The translations under genes were made by a program, and so were the position numbers. Source: Eledone cirrhosa (taxonomy: Eukaryota > Mollusca > Cephalopoda > Octopoda > Eledonidae). From it: 64,000 nucleotides of DNA. Position 1 is the first letter of the stretch. Each line of letters begins with the position of its first letter. The notes under the pieces are model-generated. The model made no database searches. It saw only the letters and a list, made by a program, of their open reading frames with translations, and was not told the DNA's origin. Below are positions 10,950 to 23,528 of this stretch, piece by piece. Where the stretch lies: positions 358,870,860 through 358,934,859 of the forward strand of contig OZ024742.1 in assembly GCA_964016885.1 (NCBI GenBank), in the 5' to 3' direction.

Positions 10950-11483
10950 TCAAAATAAGTTGGATTACTTTGAATAAATCATGAATGAATATTATGTAAT
11001 ATATCTACTAAATTTTGTAGCAGTTGATTATACATAAATATCGTTATATATATAATGTATTTTAAGATTCACTTCTTTAAAATTTTCAAATGTCTACACT
11101 TCCGGTTAGCACCCGTTATATCTTGACACTTAGTTGTAAACTATCTCACATCGCTTATATAAACGTCCATATACATATAAACGTTCATGTACTTGCATCG
11201 TTATATAAGGTTTATACTTCCGACGCTAATTTTCTCCTTTTTCATTTTCATTATATTTCAACGTAATGCAGTTTATTATAATATTGTCTTTTTAAAATGT
11301 ATCATGGATTACTTTACTGATTACAGAAGACAGTGTAACAGTCTCTCTTCAATTTCTGTGCATATTGTCAATTACGACTTGCTGTAACATATCTACATGT
11401 ATATATATCTGCGTATATTATGAATACACACACTACACATGCTAGCAGAAAACCACCCGAGGGTGGTTTTTCTGCTAGTAACA
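10950..11483 (+). mobile_element. Non-autonomous Helitron-like repeat
   Basis: It matches 29.34-29.76 kb in blocks, e.g. AAGTTGGATTACTTTGAATA and ATGTATCATGGATTACTTTA. The 3' end is a strong hairpin (GCAGAAAACCACCC with GGGTGGTTTTTCTGC) followed by CTAGT, the same terminal bases as the two Helitrons. No protein is encoded. The 5' end is not defined in this copy. Confidence 0.65.
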
Positions 11484-11606
11484 TTAATGTTGTGTGTATA
11501 TGGTTATCTACCTATTTATCGTAAATTGACTAAGATATACACTGACCTTTGTCTCAGTCATTTCTCTAGCTGTTAAAAAGGCTTATGTTATCCTAAACTT
11601 GCATGT

Positions 11607-11850
11607 GAAGGCGCATGGCTTAGTGGTTAGAGCATTGGGCTTGCAATCGAAAGGTTGTGAGTTCAATTCTCGGACCGAGTGATGTGTTGTTTCCTTGAGC
11701 AAGACACTTTATTTCACGTTGCTCCAGTTTACTCAGCTGTAGAAATGAGATGATAGGACTGGGGTCCTTATCATTAAATCACCCAAGACACCTCCAACGA
11801 GATATACCTTGGTGGAGGCAGCTAAACCTGCATAGGTGTGAGATGTCACA
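11607..11850 (+). mobile_element. tRNA-derived SINE (family B)
   Basis: The best-preserved head copy: GGCTTAGTGGTTAGAGC (A box), CTTGCAATCG and GGTTGTGAGTTCAATTCTC (B box). Body and tail match the 1.75-kb copy. A (CA)n run follows. Confidence 0.85.
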
Positions 11851-12169
11851 CATACACACACACACATAAGGTCACAGGTTCAATTTCACAGATGTCATTT
11901 TGGTCAAGTATCATATAATATCATAATCATAAGATTACATTGGACAGACGGGAACTATTTGGAAGTCCATGGAACGGACTGTAAATGTAGTTCAGCGTGG
12001 TACAGTATATGACAAGGGCCAGCTTTGTCATATACAGTTCCACGCTGAATCTTCCTGAGAATTGCGTTACGGGTAAACGTGTCCCTGAAATACTCAGCCA
12101 TGTACATGTTATTTTTACGAACATGTTTAATCCTTTAATCAAAATGGAGGAGTTGATGTCAAATATTTA

Positions 12170-12320
12170 ATGAAATAATTTAAACTTTAACTCTACAAAA
12201 TACTTCAGTAATGGTGGTATAATCACTGCCCATGTCTCTCTCACTCTCCCCATCTCTCATTATTATATGCAAATGACGGTCCACGCATTGATGGCTCCAC
12301 TGCCCGGCAGATAAAGTAAT
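12170..12320. repeat. Dispersed repeat U, fragment
   Basis: It shares TCTACAAAATACTTCAGTAA and the CTCCCC...TCTCATTATTAT block with copies at 28.6 and 34.8 kb. No coding potential was recognised; class unknown. Confidence 0.6.
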
Positions 12321-12468
12321 CTTCTTCTTCTTCTTCTTCTTCTTCTTCTTCTTCTTCTTCTTCATCTTCTTCTTCTTCTTCTTCTTCTTCTTCTTCTTCT
12401 TCTTCTTCTTCTTCTTCTTTCTCTTCTTCTTCTTCTTCTTCTTTTTCTTTTTCTTTTTCTTCTTCCAA
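12321..12468. repeat. (CTT)n microsatellite
   Basis: A long CTT array with a few CAT/TTT interruptions; it gives poly-Glu and poly-Lys frames on the minus strand. Confidence 0.95.
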
Positions 12469-12479
12469 TTATTCCTGAG

Positions 12480-12790
12480 AAGCTCGTGGGGACAGAGTCT
12501 TCAAGCACTCAAGTGGGTCCTGTCAGTAGCAACCTTCTCTTATTAATCCTGCTAGATCCTCAAACAAGACCAGCCAAGCTCATGGATGTTATCCAACCAT
12601 CTTGCTCGGAGTCTACCCTGGGTCTCCTGCCGTTGGTTTTACCCATAAAATCTGTCCACCAATCCTTTCCTGAGACATTCTAACTACATGCCCGTAGTAT
12701 CTGAAAAATAGCAGATCAGGATAATCTGACATCTGAAACAGTCATCCTCGAAACCGACGGAGATCCATTCCAATCCATGTCAATTAGATA
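12480..12790 (-). pseudogene. LINE C-terminal fragment
   Basis: Minus-strand frames read RYYGHVVRMSQERIGGQ and, after one frameshift, GRLRARWLDNIHELGW. This GH-x-R and RW-L-D-N-I layout is the end of a non-LTR retrotransposon polyprotein and resembles the 2.6-kb fragment. It is truncated upstream and contains stop codons. Confidence 0.6.
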
Positions 12791-12799
12791 ACTGGCTCC

Positions 12800-13600
12800 G
12801 GCAAGTACATGTTTTTATTGATATCTCAAACATCATAGATAGGTTCTGTATCCGTTTGGAGTTTTATATCGACGTTCCACCGATAATTGAACTATCGGTG
12901 TAAACGTGTTCAACTTTATAGGTTGGTGGTAGAATGTTATTTCCTTTTTATTCTCGATATCAAAAATTATGATTGATGGAGAATTATCATCTCGAGTAGA
13001 TCATCTTGTTGCTGGCAATGATGTGATTAATATCTCCAGTTTTGCTTTTGTCTAGTCAACATTTATGATTTGATTCCTTTGTCATTTGTGTAAAAGTAAG
13101 TTGGTTGGGGAATTATTCCTCCGTTTTGCATTGTGTTACATTTGACGGCAAATTATTTTAATTGTTTCGTCACTTCACGAAGTTTTCTATTTTGTTTATA
13201 TCTATGGTGATTTTATGCAGAAGCCTCTCTTGGAAAATTTCTCGTGTCGTTATTAGATTTAATTTAGACTGTGTTGGTTAGATGTTCGCTTCGTCACCGT
13301 GTGGTTTCAGGTCCAATCCTACTGCAAGGCATCTCGAGCATATGATGTCTGTTATAACCTCTGTTTAACTAACATGTGTAAGTGAATGTCGCTAGACGGA
13401 AACTGATCTGAGGTGTGTCATATTTTTTTCCAGCGTCAACGCGGTGCACTCTGTGACTAATCCAGTCCCTGCTGCACTTCGCGGTTTTACTACTTCAAAA
13501 GTTAGTTGCAGACTGGAACTAGCTGTTGAAACAGCAAGAGCTCAGCCGTTGGGTCACAACATTTTATAATATAACCATAATCTACTAACCCATGTATCGA
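12800..13600. other. Unassigned sequence
   Basis: No repeat family, RNA or coding signal was recognised on either strand. Confidence 0.5.
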
Positions 13601-13650
13601 ATACTCTGTTGAGTATTGGTTTAACCAGTTTCAAACTGAATCGATCCTGA

Positions 13651-13682
13651 TTTATATATATATATATATATATATATACTGT

Positions 13683-13743
<61 letters not shown>
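13651..13743. repeat. (TA)n(CA)n(TA)n compound repeat
   Basis: Two TA runs enclose a CA run and abut the following fold-back. Confidence 0.95.
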
Positions 13744-13748
<5 letters not shown>

Positions 13749-13817
13749 AAAAAGCGATGAAATCGAAAATGCAACTGGAGTCTTATTTTTTTTTTAAATA
13801 TATATATTTATTTGGTT

Positions 13818-13855
13818 CCTTTACCGGTTTCGCAGTTCTTCTGCTTTTCAAAAGG
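13818..13855 (-). ncRNA. Hammerhead-like motif h with U3/A8 core
   Basis: Reading down from 13855: stem I CCTT/AAGG, seven core bases TTGAAAA where the consensus is CUGANGA, stem II GCAG/CTGC with loop AAGAA and a canonical G10.1-C11.1, then GAA, a palindromic ACCGGT stem III and A as cleavage base. Both departures (C3 to U, G8 to A) affect the pair C3-G8 and would keep it Watson-Crick. Activity is doubtful because G8 is the presumed general acid. Confidence 0.45.
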
Positions 13856-13914
13856 TGAGTTGAGATGGAGGGTCTGTGGTTTTTGAAAAACCACAGACCC
13901 TCCATCTCAACTCA

Positions 13915-13952
13915 CCCTTTGAAAAGCAGAAGAACTGCGAAACCGGTAAAGG
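13915..13952 (+). ncRNA. Hammerhead-like motif h, opposite arm
   Basis: The same fold as 13818-13855 on the other strand: TTGAAAA, GCAG/CTGC, GAA, ACCGGT, A, AAGG. One stem I pair is lost because the 5' strand reads CCCT. Confidence 0.4.
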
Positions 13953-14083
13953 AACCAAATAAATATATATATTTAAAAAAAAAATAAGACTCCAGTTGCA
14001 TTTTCGATTTCATCGCTTTTTCTTTATACTTTCACTCGTGTAGGACACCTCGGTTATTTTTCATTTTGTAAAAAAAACCTCAC

Positions 14084-14090
<7 letters not shown>

Positions 14091-14159
<69 letters not shown>
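14091..14159. repeat. (TA)n microsatellite
   Basis: A pure TA run that interrupts the LINE frame on its left side. Confidence 0.95.
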
Positions 14160-14161
<2 letters not shown>

Positions 14162-14844
14162 CCGGCAGACTTGAAGAGCTTGGTGTAGAAGTCTTCGCAA
14201 ACCTTTTCCACCTCACTCTTGTCGCTGACCGGTACTCCAGCTGTGTTTTTCAGGGTCGTCACCTCGGATCTGTACATTGTCATGTCCCTTTCGCATTTCT
14301 TGAGTCTCTTCTTTTCTTTTGCTGCCTTCGGGAGCTTCTCCATCCGGTATGCCTCGAAGTCTCTCTTCAGTTGTTGACGTATCACTCTGCTGAGAAGGGA
14401 ATATTCGAGGTGATCTTCAGGTGTCGTCTTCATATTCTTCCTCTTCTCAAGCAACTTCATAGTTTCCTCCGAGACTCTTCCCTTCCCCTCCCTCGGGCAC
14501 ACACCCTTAGCCATCCTCAAGCACTCCTTCAGTTTCCTTATCAGTGAATCGTAGTCAGCGTCTATGCCGTCTCCTTGACGCCACTTTTCCTGCATGAAGG
14601 CTTCCTGCAGCTGCGCCTCGTTGAAGACCCGGACGCGTTCTCCCTTCGACGTCAAATGCAGCGCCTCCTTCTTCCTCGTCCGGTCGATGACGACCCTCGC
14701 CCTCACCAGACGATGATCACTGCCAGTGTTGAATGGCGCTATGACGGAGGCCTCCTGTAGTATGCGTCGCTTGTCGACCAAGATGTAGTCAATCTCGTTT
14801 CGTTGCTCAGAATTCAGCGATACCCAGGTCCATCTCTTCTCCAT
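14160..14844 (-). pseudogene. RTE-like LINE: end of AP endonuclease and linker
   Basis: The frame is open throughout. It starts inside the apurinic-type endonuclease that nicks target DNA for LINE insertion: RWTWVSLNSEQRNEIDYILV near residues 4-23, then the catalytic SDHRLVRARV near residue 42-51. A charged, helical linker follows (RRILQEASV to EKKRLKKCERD), then VEKVCEDFYTKLFKS, the approach to the reverse transcriptase. There it is cut by (TA)n, so the polymerase is missing; the 5' endonuclease half is missing as well. The motif set resembles RTE-type elements. The LINE at 55.2-56.5 kb holds the complementary polymerase part and could be the same family, but they do not overlap. Confidence 0.85.
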
Positions 14845-14849
14845 ATATA

Positions 14850-15469
14850 TACAATATGTTGAAAAGGTAACACACTAGAGAGAGATAGTGCGCCATCAAT
14901 AAAACGGGGAAAAACCACCAGTGTATGGAATCTATAACCTATGAAAGTCAGGGTAGACACACGATGATTAAAAAATATAAATTAAAGTGTATATACATAC
15001 CTCTATAACTATATAACACACGTACAAATCCAAAGAGATCTTTTTCGCAAATAAGTTGTTGAGAGAAATGAAATAGCCCATGGTTCATCAGCGTGTGTAA
15101 GGCTATACATTTCAGACAACTCTAAGAGAATTTAAAGCGACTGTCCAGCTACACGTGGGAGAGAGAAGTCACAGCGTGTTAAGAGCAGTGAACCAGTGGT
15201 GTCTGAGGGACGAGCTGCTAGAAAGGGCAGCCCAAAACCACTCAGAGAGAGAGAGGAAAGACTGTTATAAGGAGCGAAATATCACGATAAATTAACGGAG
15301 CCATAGACTTGTTATAGAGGTACGTATATACACTTTAATTTATATTTTTAATTACTGTGAGTCAACCCTGCCTTCCATGGATTATAGATTCCATACACTG
15401 GTGGTTTTCCCTGTTTTATTGATGGCACACTATCTCTCGCTAGTGTGTTACCTTTTCAACATATTGTAT
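14850..15469. mobile_element. Fold-back repeat F
   Basis: Arms at 14850-15010 and 15310-15469 are inverted copies with few differences (both begin ACAATATGTTGAAAAGGTAA read inward). The loop of about 300 bp has no coding signal. I did not find a complete hammerhead in it. Confidence 0.85.
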
Positions 15470-15681
15470 TTTAAAGAGATCAGGATTCCTTCTCCTTTGA
15501 GCACATTATTGACGGAGAATAGCGAGAGTCTATCTCTCACAGCATTTACCGGAAATAAGTAAGTAATTGACATAGTCACTACTTTAAAACTGATAGCGAA
15601 TAGTCTTCTGAATGTGTTTTAATTAAACATAAGGTATATTGCCAAATATACTATATATACATTCATATATATATATATATA

Positions 15682-16504
15682 CGAGGTGTGTCAGAAAAGT
15701 TGCAGCACTGATGTCACAAAAGATTTATTTCAAACCCAAACTCCACACTAAGTGATTTCTCCTTCAAAGCAATCCCCCTGGAGTGTGTAACTGTAATCTT
15801 AGCTCTCTGCAGCGATCAAACTTTTTTCTTCATAATTTTATATACATGTCCTCTGTTTCAGGTCGTCAAGCAATGAGCACAGAGCAACGAACAAACTTGA
15901 AGTTTCTGGTACGGTTGGGGAAAACTCCGCTGCAGCAAGTGTATGGAGATGAGACGATGTCACACTCACGTGTTTTTGAGTGGTGCAAGATGACCCCAGG
16001 AGCGGAAGGCCCTCAACAACCAGGACTGAGGTTAACGTTGAGCGCGTCAGGCAGATGGTGCATAGCGATCGGGACCGCGTCTGGAAAATTCTCACTGAAG
16101 ATTTGGAGATGCGGAAAGTCTGCGCGAAGATGGTGCCAAAACAGCTGAACGATGACCAGAAAGGGTCGACGCATGTAAGTGTGCCAGGACATCCTCGAGC
16201 ATCTTGAAACCGAACCAGACTTGCTAGGGACAGTCATCACCGGTGATGAGTCATGGATCTTCGAGTACGACCCGGAGGGGACCCGTTTTGAAGACGTGGA
16301 CGCCATCAAAAAGGCGGTGACGATGGAACTGCGGAGGATCCCGGAAGAATCCTTCCAGGAGTGCATGCAAGCGTGGCAGAAAAGGATGGAAAAGTGTATT
16401 AGACTCCAGGGAGATTACTTTGAAGGAAAAAACTCTTAGTGTGAAGTTTGGGTTTGAAATAAATCTTTTGTGACATCAGTCCTGGAACTTTTCTGACACA
16501 CCGC

Positions 16505-16507
<3 letters not shown>
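15682..16507 (+). mobile_element. Mariner with long inverted repeats, internally deleted
   Basis: Inverted ends of about 70 bp share GGTGTGTCAGAAAAGTT and ATTTATTTCAAACCCAAAC and are flanked by TA. The 0.83-kb length is shorter than an autonomous mariner (about 1.3 kb), because of deletions in the transposase. Confidence 0.85.
15867..16439 (+). pseudogene. Deleted mariner transposase
   Basis: The start region reads MSTEQRTNLKFLVRLGKTP and VYGDETMSHSRVFEWCK (helix-turn-helix part). DDPRSGRPSTTRTEVNVERV and ILTEDLEMRKVCAKMVPKQL follow. The first catalytic acid is seen in ITGDESWIFEYDPE. The frame then jumps to the C-terminal FEDVDAIKKAV and GDYFEGKNS. The block with the other two catalytic acids (HDNAPAH and SPDLAPSD in relatives) is absent. 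Several frameshifts are present. It cannot encode an active enzyme, though intact ends might still be mobilised in trans. Confidence 0.85.

Positions 16508-16561
<54 letters not shown>
16508..16561. repeat. (TA)n microsatellite
   Basis: A pure TA run at the right end of the deleted mariner. Confidence 0.95.
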
Positions 16562-16565
<4 letters not shown>

Positions 16566-16812
16566 GCACACTCCACCTTTCCCTTCACAGCTCTGTATAA
16601 ACACACACACAGACTCTTTTACTTACATATACACACACATATCCTCTTAGCTTCGTGATCGACGTATAACACATACACACACGCGCATACGCCCGCGTAC
16701 AAGTATATCTCTTTATATAAAACGTTGTTTTTTTCATTTCAGGTAGACGCGCTCCATTATGTACTTTTCTGAAAAAATAAATCATACACAAAACGCCACC
16801 ACCAACAGTTTT

Positions 16813-17486
<674 letters not shown>

Positions 17487-17967
17487 ATATCATCTCGTGT
17501 GTTACTTTACTACATTCGATATATAATTGGAAATCAGTAAAATCGAATCTCTGGCGGTTTGCAAGTAAATTCGGCTCACTTATATGAAGTAATGAGTTAG
17601 CAAAGCACTCGATAAGGCAGGTCTCAGAGTTATAACATACGTTTAAATAGCTTGACAAATCGAATATTGTGGTAGGCTAAACTAACATACAATATGTACC
17701 AAAGTGACGATAAAACTAATCAGGTTGAGAAAGATAGACCTGGACAAATCAGACGAGCGTTTGAAATGTTTCTCTGACTCCGAAATCAAATATCAGACTT
17801 ACTTGAATGGCAAGGTCATGGTATTGGTGACTGAACAGAGGACTCAGTTTATCAACAGGTTTTCGTTCTGCTTAGAATCAGGAGTGATGAAATATGTTGC
17901 TGCTCTTGTGGCTGATAATCGAATCTATAGTTATCACGTGTTAATATATATATATATATATATATAT

Positions 17968-18560
17968 TTACGGTAAACATTGTTGCAATTCGATTCACGC
18001 ACTCAACGTACTTTTCCACATAGGAGTGACGGAGTATATTCAGAATAAGTAAATGCAAAGTAGTTTCAGATGTTAAAGTCCTTTAATGACAATCCTGTGA
18101 TATATATTTCAATGACGACAGTGGCCACACGCTGCGGTGTACCCAGTGCCGTGACATCATCAGACAGCTTCTTACATAATAAGGTTATGTTCCCGAGGTA
18201 ATCCAAATTGAATCGACAAGGGAACGGACAAAGCAGGTTTTCTTGAATCCTTCGTACAAGGGAGCGGACGAAGGATTCAATAACACCTGCTTTGTCCGTT
18301 CCCTTGTCGATTCAATTTGGATTACCTCGGGAACATAACCTTATTATGTAAGAAGCTGCCTGATGATGTCACGGCACTGGGTACACCGAAGCGTGTGGCC
18401 ACTGTCGTCATTGAAATATGTATCACAGGATTGTCATTAAAGGACTTTAACATCTGAAACTACTTTGCATTTACTTATTCTGAATATACTCCGTCACTCC
18501 TATGTGGAAAAGTACGTTGAGTGCGTGAATCGAATTGCAACAATGTTTACCGTAAATATA
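17968..18560. mobile_element. Large fold-back repeat, 290-bp arms
   Basis: Arms 17968-18255 and 18268-18560 are near-perfect inverted copies with a 12-bp centre (ACAAGGGAGCGG). Both arms hold CTGATGATGTC, but the expected GAAAC reads GAAGC in one arm and GCAGC in the other, so no intact ribozyme. No protein is encoded. Confidence 0.9.
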
Positions 18561-18576
18561 TATATAGAGAGAGAGA

Positions 18577-19597
<1,021 letters not shown>

Positions 19598-20186
19598 GAA
19601 TTGGCAGTATCGGTAGAGGGTCGGACACCAGGGCCGGGGATTGGCAGTGTCGGTAGAGGGTCGGACACCAGGGCGGTGGATTGGCAGTATCGGTAAAGGG
19701 TCGGACACCAGGGCGGTGGATTGGCAGTATCGGTAAAGGGTCGGACACCAGGGCGGTGGATTGGCAGTATCGGTAGAGGGTCGGACACCAGGGCGGTGGA
19801 TTGGCAGTATCGGTAAAGGGTCGGACACCAGGGCGGTGGATTGGCAGTATCGGTAGAGGGTCGGACACCAGGGCGGTGGATTGGCAGTATCGGTAAAGGG
19901 TCGGACACCAGGGCGGTGGATTGGCAGTATCGGTAGAGGGTCGGACGCCAGGGCGGTGGATTGGCAGTATCGGTAGAGGGTCGGACACCAGGGCGGTGGA
20001 TTGGCAGTATCGGTAGAGGGTCGGACGCCAGGGCGGTGGATTGGCAGTGTCGGTAGAGGGTCGGACACCAGGGCGGTGGATTGGCAGTGTCGGTAGAGGG
20101 TCGGACACCAGGGCGGTGGATTGGCAGTGTCGGTAGAGGGTCGGACACCAGGGCGGTGGATTGGCAGTATCGGTAGAGGGTCGGAC
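19598..20186 (+). repeat. 40-bp minisatellite built from a SINE head
   Basis: About 15 head-to-tail copies of a 40-bp unit (GATTGGCAGTATCGGTAGAG, then GGTCGGACACCAGGGCGGTG). Units differ mainly at GTAGAGG/GTAAAGG, AGTATCG/AGTGTCG and ACACCA/ACGCCA. The last unit runs into an otherwise normal family A SINE, and the unit equals that SINE's head including its A-box-like part. Because 40 is not a multiple of three, all three minus-strand frames stay open and give spurious 189-223 aa proteins. Confidence 0.95.
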
Positions 20187-20300
20187 CCCATGCATTGCAG
20201 CATACAGTTAGGTCCTTTATGATCTGAGTTCACATCGCACCGAGGTTAACTTTACCTTTCATCCTTACGGGGTCGATAAAATAAAGTACCAGTAATGTAA
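20155..20300 (+). mobile_element. SINE family A with expanded head, 3' truncated
   Basis: From the last minisatellite unit it continues through GATCTGAGTTCACATCGCAC (B box) and ACGGGGTCGATAAAATAAAG to CCAGTAATGTA, then loses similarity; the tail is absent. Confidence 0.85.
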
Positions 20301-20481
20301 CAATTATTAATGTGGTTATGATGATAAATATATTTGCTATATTATGGAGACTTATGTAAACATTTTTAATGGTAAGCAATACTTTATGACAAACTATAGT
20401 TTATGATAGATTATACATCATAATAAATTAGTGTTCGTAGAGTTGTGTAAATAGCTGTTATATACTGAGTGTTGAGCAATG

Positions 20482-20835
20482 CTTACACACGCACACACAT
20501 ATATACACAGATAACACACACAGACACACATACACCTACAGACACACACATACAGACAAACACATGCACACACAGACACATACACAGATACACACACAGA
20601 TACACACATACACACATACACAGACGCACACACATACACACACACACATACACAAACACTCATACAGACAAACACATGCAGACACAGACGCATACACAGA
20701 TACACACACAGATACACACACATACACACATACACATATACACAGATACACACACATACACACACACCCATACACAAACAGACACAAACACACTCATACA
20801 GCCAAAAACATGCAAACACAGACATGCATTTATAA
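20482..20835. repeat. Degenerate CA-rich microsatellite
   Basis: A mixture of ACACAC, CATACA and CAGACA units. A larger internal period (CAAACACATGCA...CAGACAC) is repeated at about 20550 and 20665. Frames in it are artefacts. Confidence 0.9.
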
Positions 20836-20938
20836 CATGTATATAGAAGCAAGCAGGAACAAAGTATCAAGGTTGTACCATATACAAACTTTATGCACAT
20901 ATAACAATTGCTTCTATACCAATCAGATCAAGTTGTAA

Positions 20939-21158
20939 CGATGTCAACATGAATGGACCTTTTATTTTTATCTAAAGACATATTTTCAAATTCCACCCCG
21001 TCCGTGCCTTCAATCTATCTTATTTCTCATTCTTTCTTCTGGTGAAGGACTAGCGTCCGAAACGTTAAGACTCTTTTCTCGCTATATCAAGCGTTAACCT
21101 AATATATTCCTTCCATATACTGTATCGATTGTGTTGTTATTTCTGTTTACCTTTTACA
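20939..21158 (+). repeat. Dispersed repeat e, copy 2
   Basis: Second copy of the 16.8-kb repeat, ending like it in (CA)n(TA)n. An extra CGCTATATCAAGCGTTAACC follows the ribozyme-like core. Confidence 0.8.
21035..21070 (+). ncRNA. Hammerhead-like motif e, copy 2
   Basis: TCTT/AAGA stem I, CTGGTGA, an extra A, a perfect 4-bp stem II GGAC/GTCC with loop TAGC, GAA, palindromic ACGT and T. Core position A6 reads G, which should reduce activity. Confidence 0.35.
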
Positions 21159-21330
21159 TGCACACACACACGCACACACACACATATATATATATATATT
21201 TATATGTAGGAGGTGAGTTTTATTGTAGTACAATAAAGCAATGCAGATATCGGATAAGAAGCACTCTACAGTTTGTAGGACTGGAGTATACATAATATAA
21301 GATCAAAAGATGGTTAAAGGAGTTCCATGT

Positions 21331-21399
21331 ATTTTATTATGCGCATTTCAAAAACAAACATCATCATGCAATAATATTTGTGTTTTCATCAGATAAAAC
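21331..21399 (-). ncRNA. Hammerhead ribozyme candidate d1
   Basis: Reading down from 21399: GTTTTAT pairs with ATAAAAT (stem I); CTGATGA at 21392-21386; a long AT-rich stem II; GAA; ATGC/GCAT as loopless stem III; A as cleavage base. Confidence 0.6.
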
Positions 21400-21529
21400 A
21401 GGAGAACATGATATGAAGGCTAAAAAACACTTGTGGATAGTGCAGTTTTAAATCAACATATGTTGATTTAAAACTGCACTATCCACAAGTGTTTTTTAGC
21501 CTTCATATCATGTTCTCCTGTTTTATCTG

Positions 21530-21588
21530 ATGAAAACACAAATATTATTGCATGATGATGTTTGTTTTTGAAATGCGCATAATAAAAT
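21530..21588 (+). ncRNA. Hammerhead ribozyme candidate d2
   Basis: Mirror copy of d1: GTTTTAT (21530-21536), CTGATGA (21537-21543), an imperfect long stem II, GAA (21570-21572), ATGC/GCAT (21573-21580), A21581, ATAAAAT (21582-21588). Confidence 0.6.
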
Positions 21589-21626
21589 ACATGGAACTCC
21601 TTTAACCATCTTTTGATCTTATATTA

Positions 21627-21630
21627 TATA

Positions 21631-21722
<92 letters not shown>
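21627..21722. repeat. (TA)n microsatellite with short interruptions
   Basis: TA units interrupted by TTTA and GTA steps. Confidence 0.95.
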
Positions 21723-21724
<2 letters not shown>

Positions 21725-21726
<2 letters not shown>

Positions 21727-23283
21727 ACAATACTAACACCTCCACTCCACCCCTCATCTGACCACCCTTCCCCAACTAACATACTAACATCCCTTCCCTC
21801 CTCTCTTCTCCTCCTCCCCCTCCTTATCACACGCATACACCCACCGGCACATATATACATGCGCTCACACTAAACACACACCCTACTACCACCACTAACC
21901 CTCACCCCCACACCTCTCACCCCCACACATCCATCCCACCACCCCGCAACTAACCTCACTAACACCCCCTAACCCCAAGCACACGAACACACGCACCCAC
22001 TTACACCACCCACCCCACACGCAACTAACATCACTAACACCCCCAACCCCACGCACACGTACCCACACACCCTCGTACACCACCAACTCTACACACCCTA
22101 CCACCACTAACCCCCACTCACACCTGCATTCAACCCCTCCCACCTCTCGTATACTAACACCCACTAACACCTCTTCATCAAACTACACACACACCAGTAC
22201 ACCACAATCCCTCCATAGAACCACACACACCCTTCTCTCCCCGCTCCACCCACACCCTCGCTCCACACTCACTCATCCCACACACCCCTACTAATACACA
22301 CACACACACACACACACCTCACTCCAACTTTCACACCTACCCATCCTCGCCCCCTTACCATTCCACCGACTGCTGCTATGCCCTCTGACCACCTCCCAGC
22401 ACTAACAGACCACAGCACTCCCACTGCTGACCACTTCCTGTTACGCGCGCACCCCACATCTCTCCTCTTCCGACCACCGCTTCATGGATTACACACACGC
22501 AGAAATTGACATACAACCAATCCACTAAACATTCTTGGAATTTACCAACTTTTCAACCATCCTCTTACGTAATCACCTATATAACTCACCCACACACACA
22601 CACCCAAAACAATTTTTTTCTCCACACGCCACCCACACCCACAACACGCTTAAAACCCACACACACGTGCTTTCCACCACATATTTACACCCTCAGCCTC
22701 CTGATTCCTCTCCCGCCACCCCCTATCAACACACGCACAGACACTCCGACCCACAAAAACACCCCCCACACACACCTCTTCCTGAACATGCAACCCCGTT
22801 CTTCCCCCAACCCTTACTTTCACATACACACACACACACACACACACGCACACCTACACACACACACCACCGTCAGCCCTCCCCGCTCGGACACCCCGTC
22901 TCCCTCTCCCCACTCCACCCGCCACCACCCCTACTCACCCCACACCCTTCCACCACCTGTTTACCCTCCTTTTAATTTCAGTTTATTTTGATCATGCCTT
23001 TATTTTAAAATTTTTCTCATTCCTTGTATTTTGATCATGCTTTATTTTTATTTTTATCTTTATTTGTTATTTTTTCATTCGCACCGTTTCCTTTCGCTAT
23101 ATGTCTCTCCACCCCCCCCCCCCCCCCTACACACCTTTTGAACTCTGTTCCCACACACTTCTCACCTGAGGAAGGGCTTATGCCCGAAACGTCGTCCCCC
23201 ACCTACACCCCACTCTCCTGAGCGTGAAATTAATAAACATTTATTGTACTGCCTCTCTGTTTTGTCCCTGTTCAAATTGTTCC

Positions 23284-23285
<2 letters not shown>
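21725..23285 (+). mobile_element. PLE family 4, 3' end copy
   Basis: About 1.5 kb of C- and CA-rich sequence matches, on the opposite strand, the 3' part of the PLE at 57.2-59.5 kb. Shared landmarks include CTCATCTGACCACCCTTCCC, CAACCCCGTTCTTCCCCCAA and the end TGTCCCTGTTCAAATTGTTC. No frame in it is a protein; a hammerhead-like core lies 100 bp before the end. It is a 5'-truncated copy between (TA)n arrays. Confidence 0.8.
23164..23196 (+). ncRNA. Hammerhead-like motif f
   Basis: CTGAGGA (23166-23172), an extra A, stem II GGGC/GCCC with loop TTAT, GAA, palindromic ACGT, C. Flanking bases pair for only about 2 bp, so stem I is not convincing. Confidence 0.35.
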
Positions 23286-23339
<54 letters not shown>

Positions 23340-23373
23340 GCGTGTGTGTGTGTGTGTGGCGTGTGTGTGTGTG
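23285..23373. repeat. (TA)n(GT)n compound microsatellite
   Basis: TA then GT, with two GGC interruptions. The following CCAGGGTTCAATCGGGGG flank belongs to repeat a. Confidence 0.95.
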
Positions 23374-23450
23374 TGACTCCAGGGTTCAATCGGGGGTAAT
23401 CACAGTAAAGTAAGGTACTCAATACATAAGTAGAAGCAATTTATATATTA

Positions 23451-23456
<6 letters not shown>

Positions 23457-23526
<70 letters not shown>
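23457..23526. repeat. (TA)n microsatellite
   Basis: A pure TA run directly abutting the next coding remnant. Confidence 0.95.

Positions 23527-23528
<2 letters not shown>

Larger units (their letters stand above)
13744..14091. mobile_element. Fold-back repeat h, copy 1
   Basis: Arms of about 141 bp (13744-13884 and 13886-14027) meet almost without a loop. A 62-bp unique tail (ACTTTCACTCGTGTAGGACA onward) follows on the right. A second copy with the same tail lies at 18.58-18.93 kb. Each arm holds a hammerhead-like core. It sits between two (TA)n arrays. Confidence 0.85.
21207..21627. mobile_element. Fold-back repeat d, mini copy
   Basis: Arms 21301-21462 and 21466-21627 are inverted; an extra 94 bp (AGGAGGTGAGTTTTATTGTA onward) lies on the left. 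The same left end and arms occur at the outer edges of the 5.7-kb element at 39.6-45.3 kb, so this is a derivative that kept only the ends. Each arm carries a hammerhead. Confidence 0.9.

Noticed and set aside
1750..11700. Possible functional tRNA genes at the SINE family B heads
   Set aside because: The cloverleaf stems do not pair properly and the units are repeated with SINE bodies.
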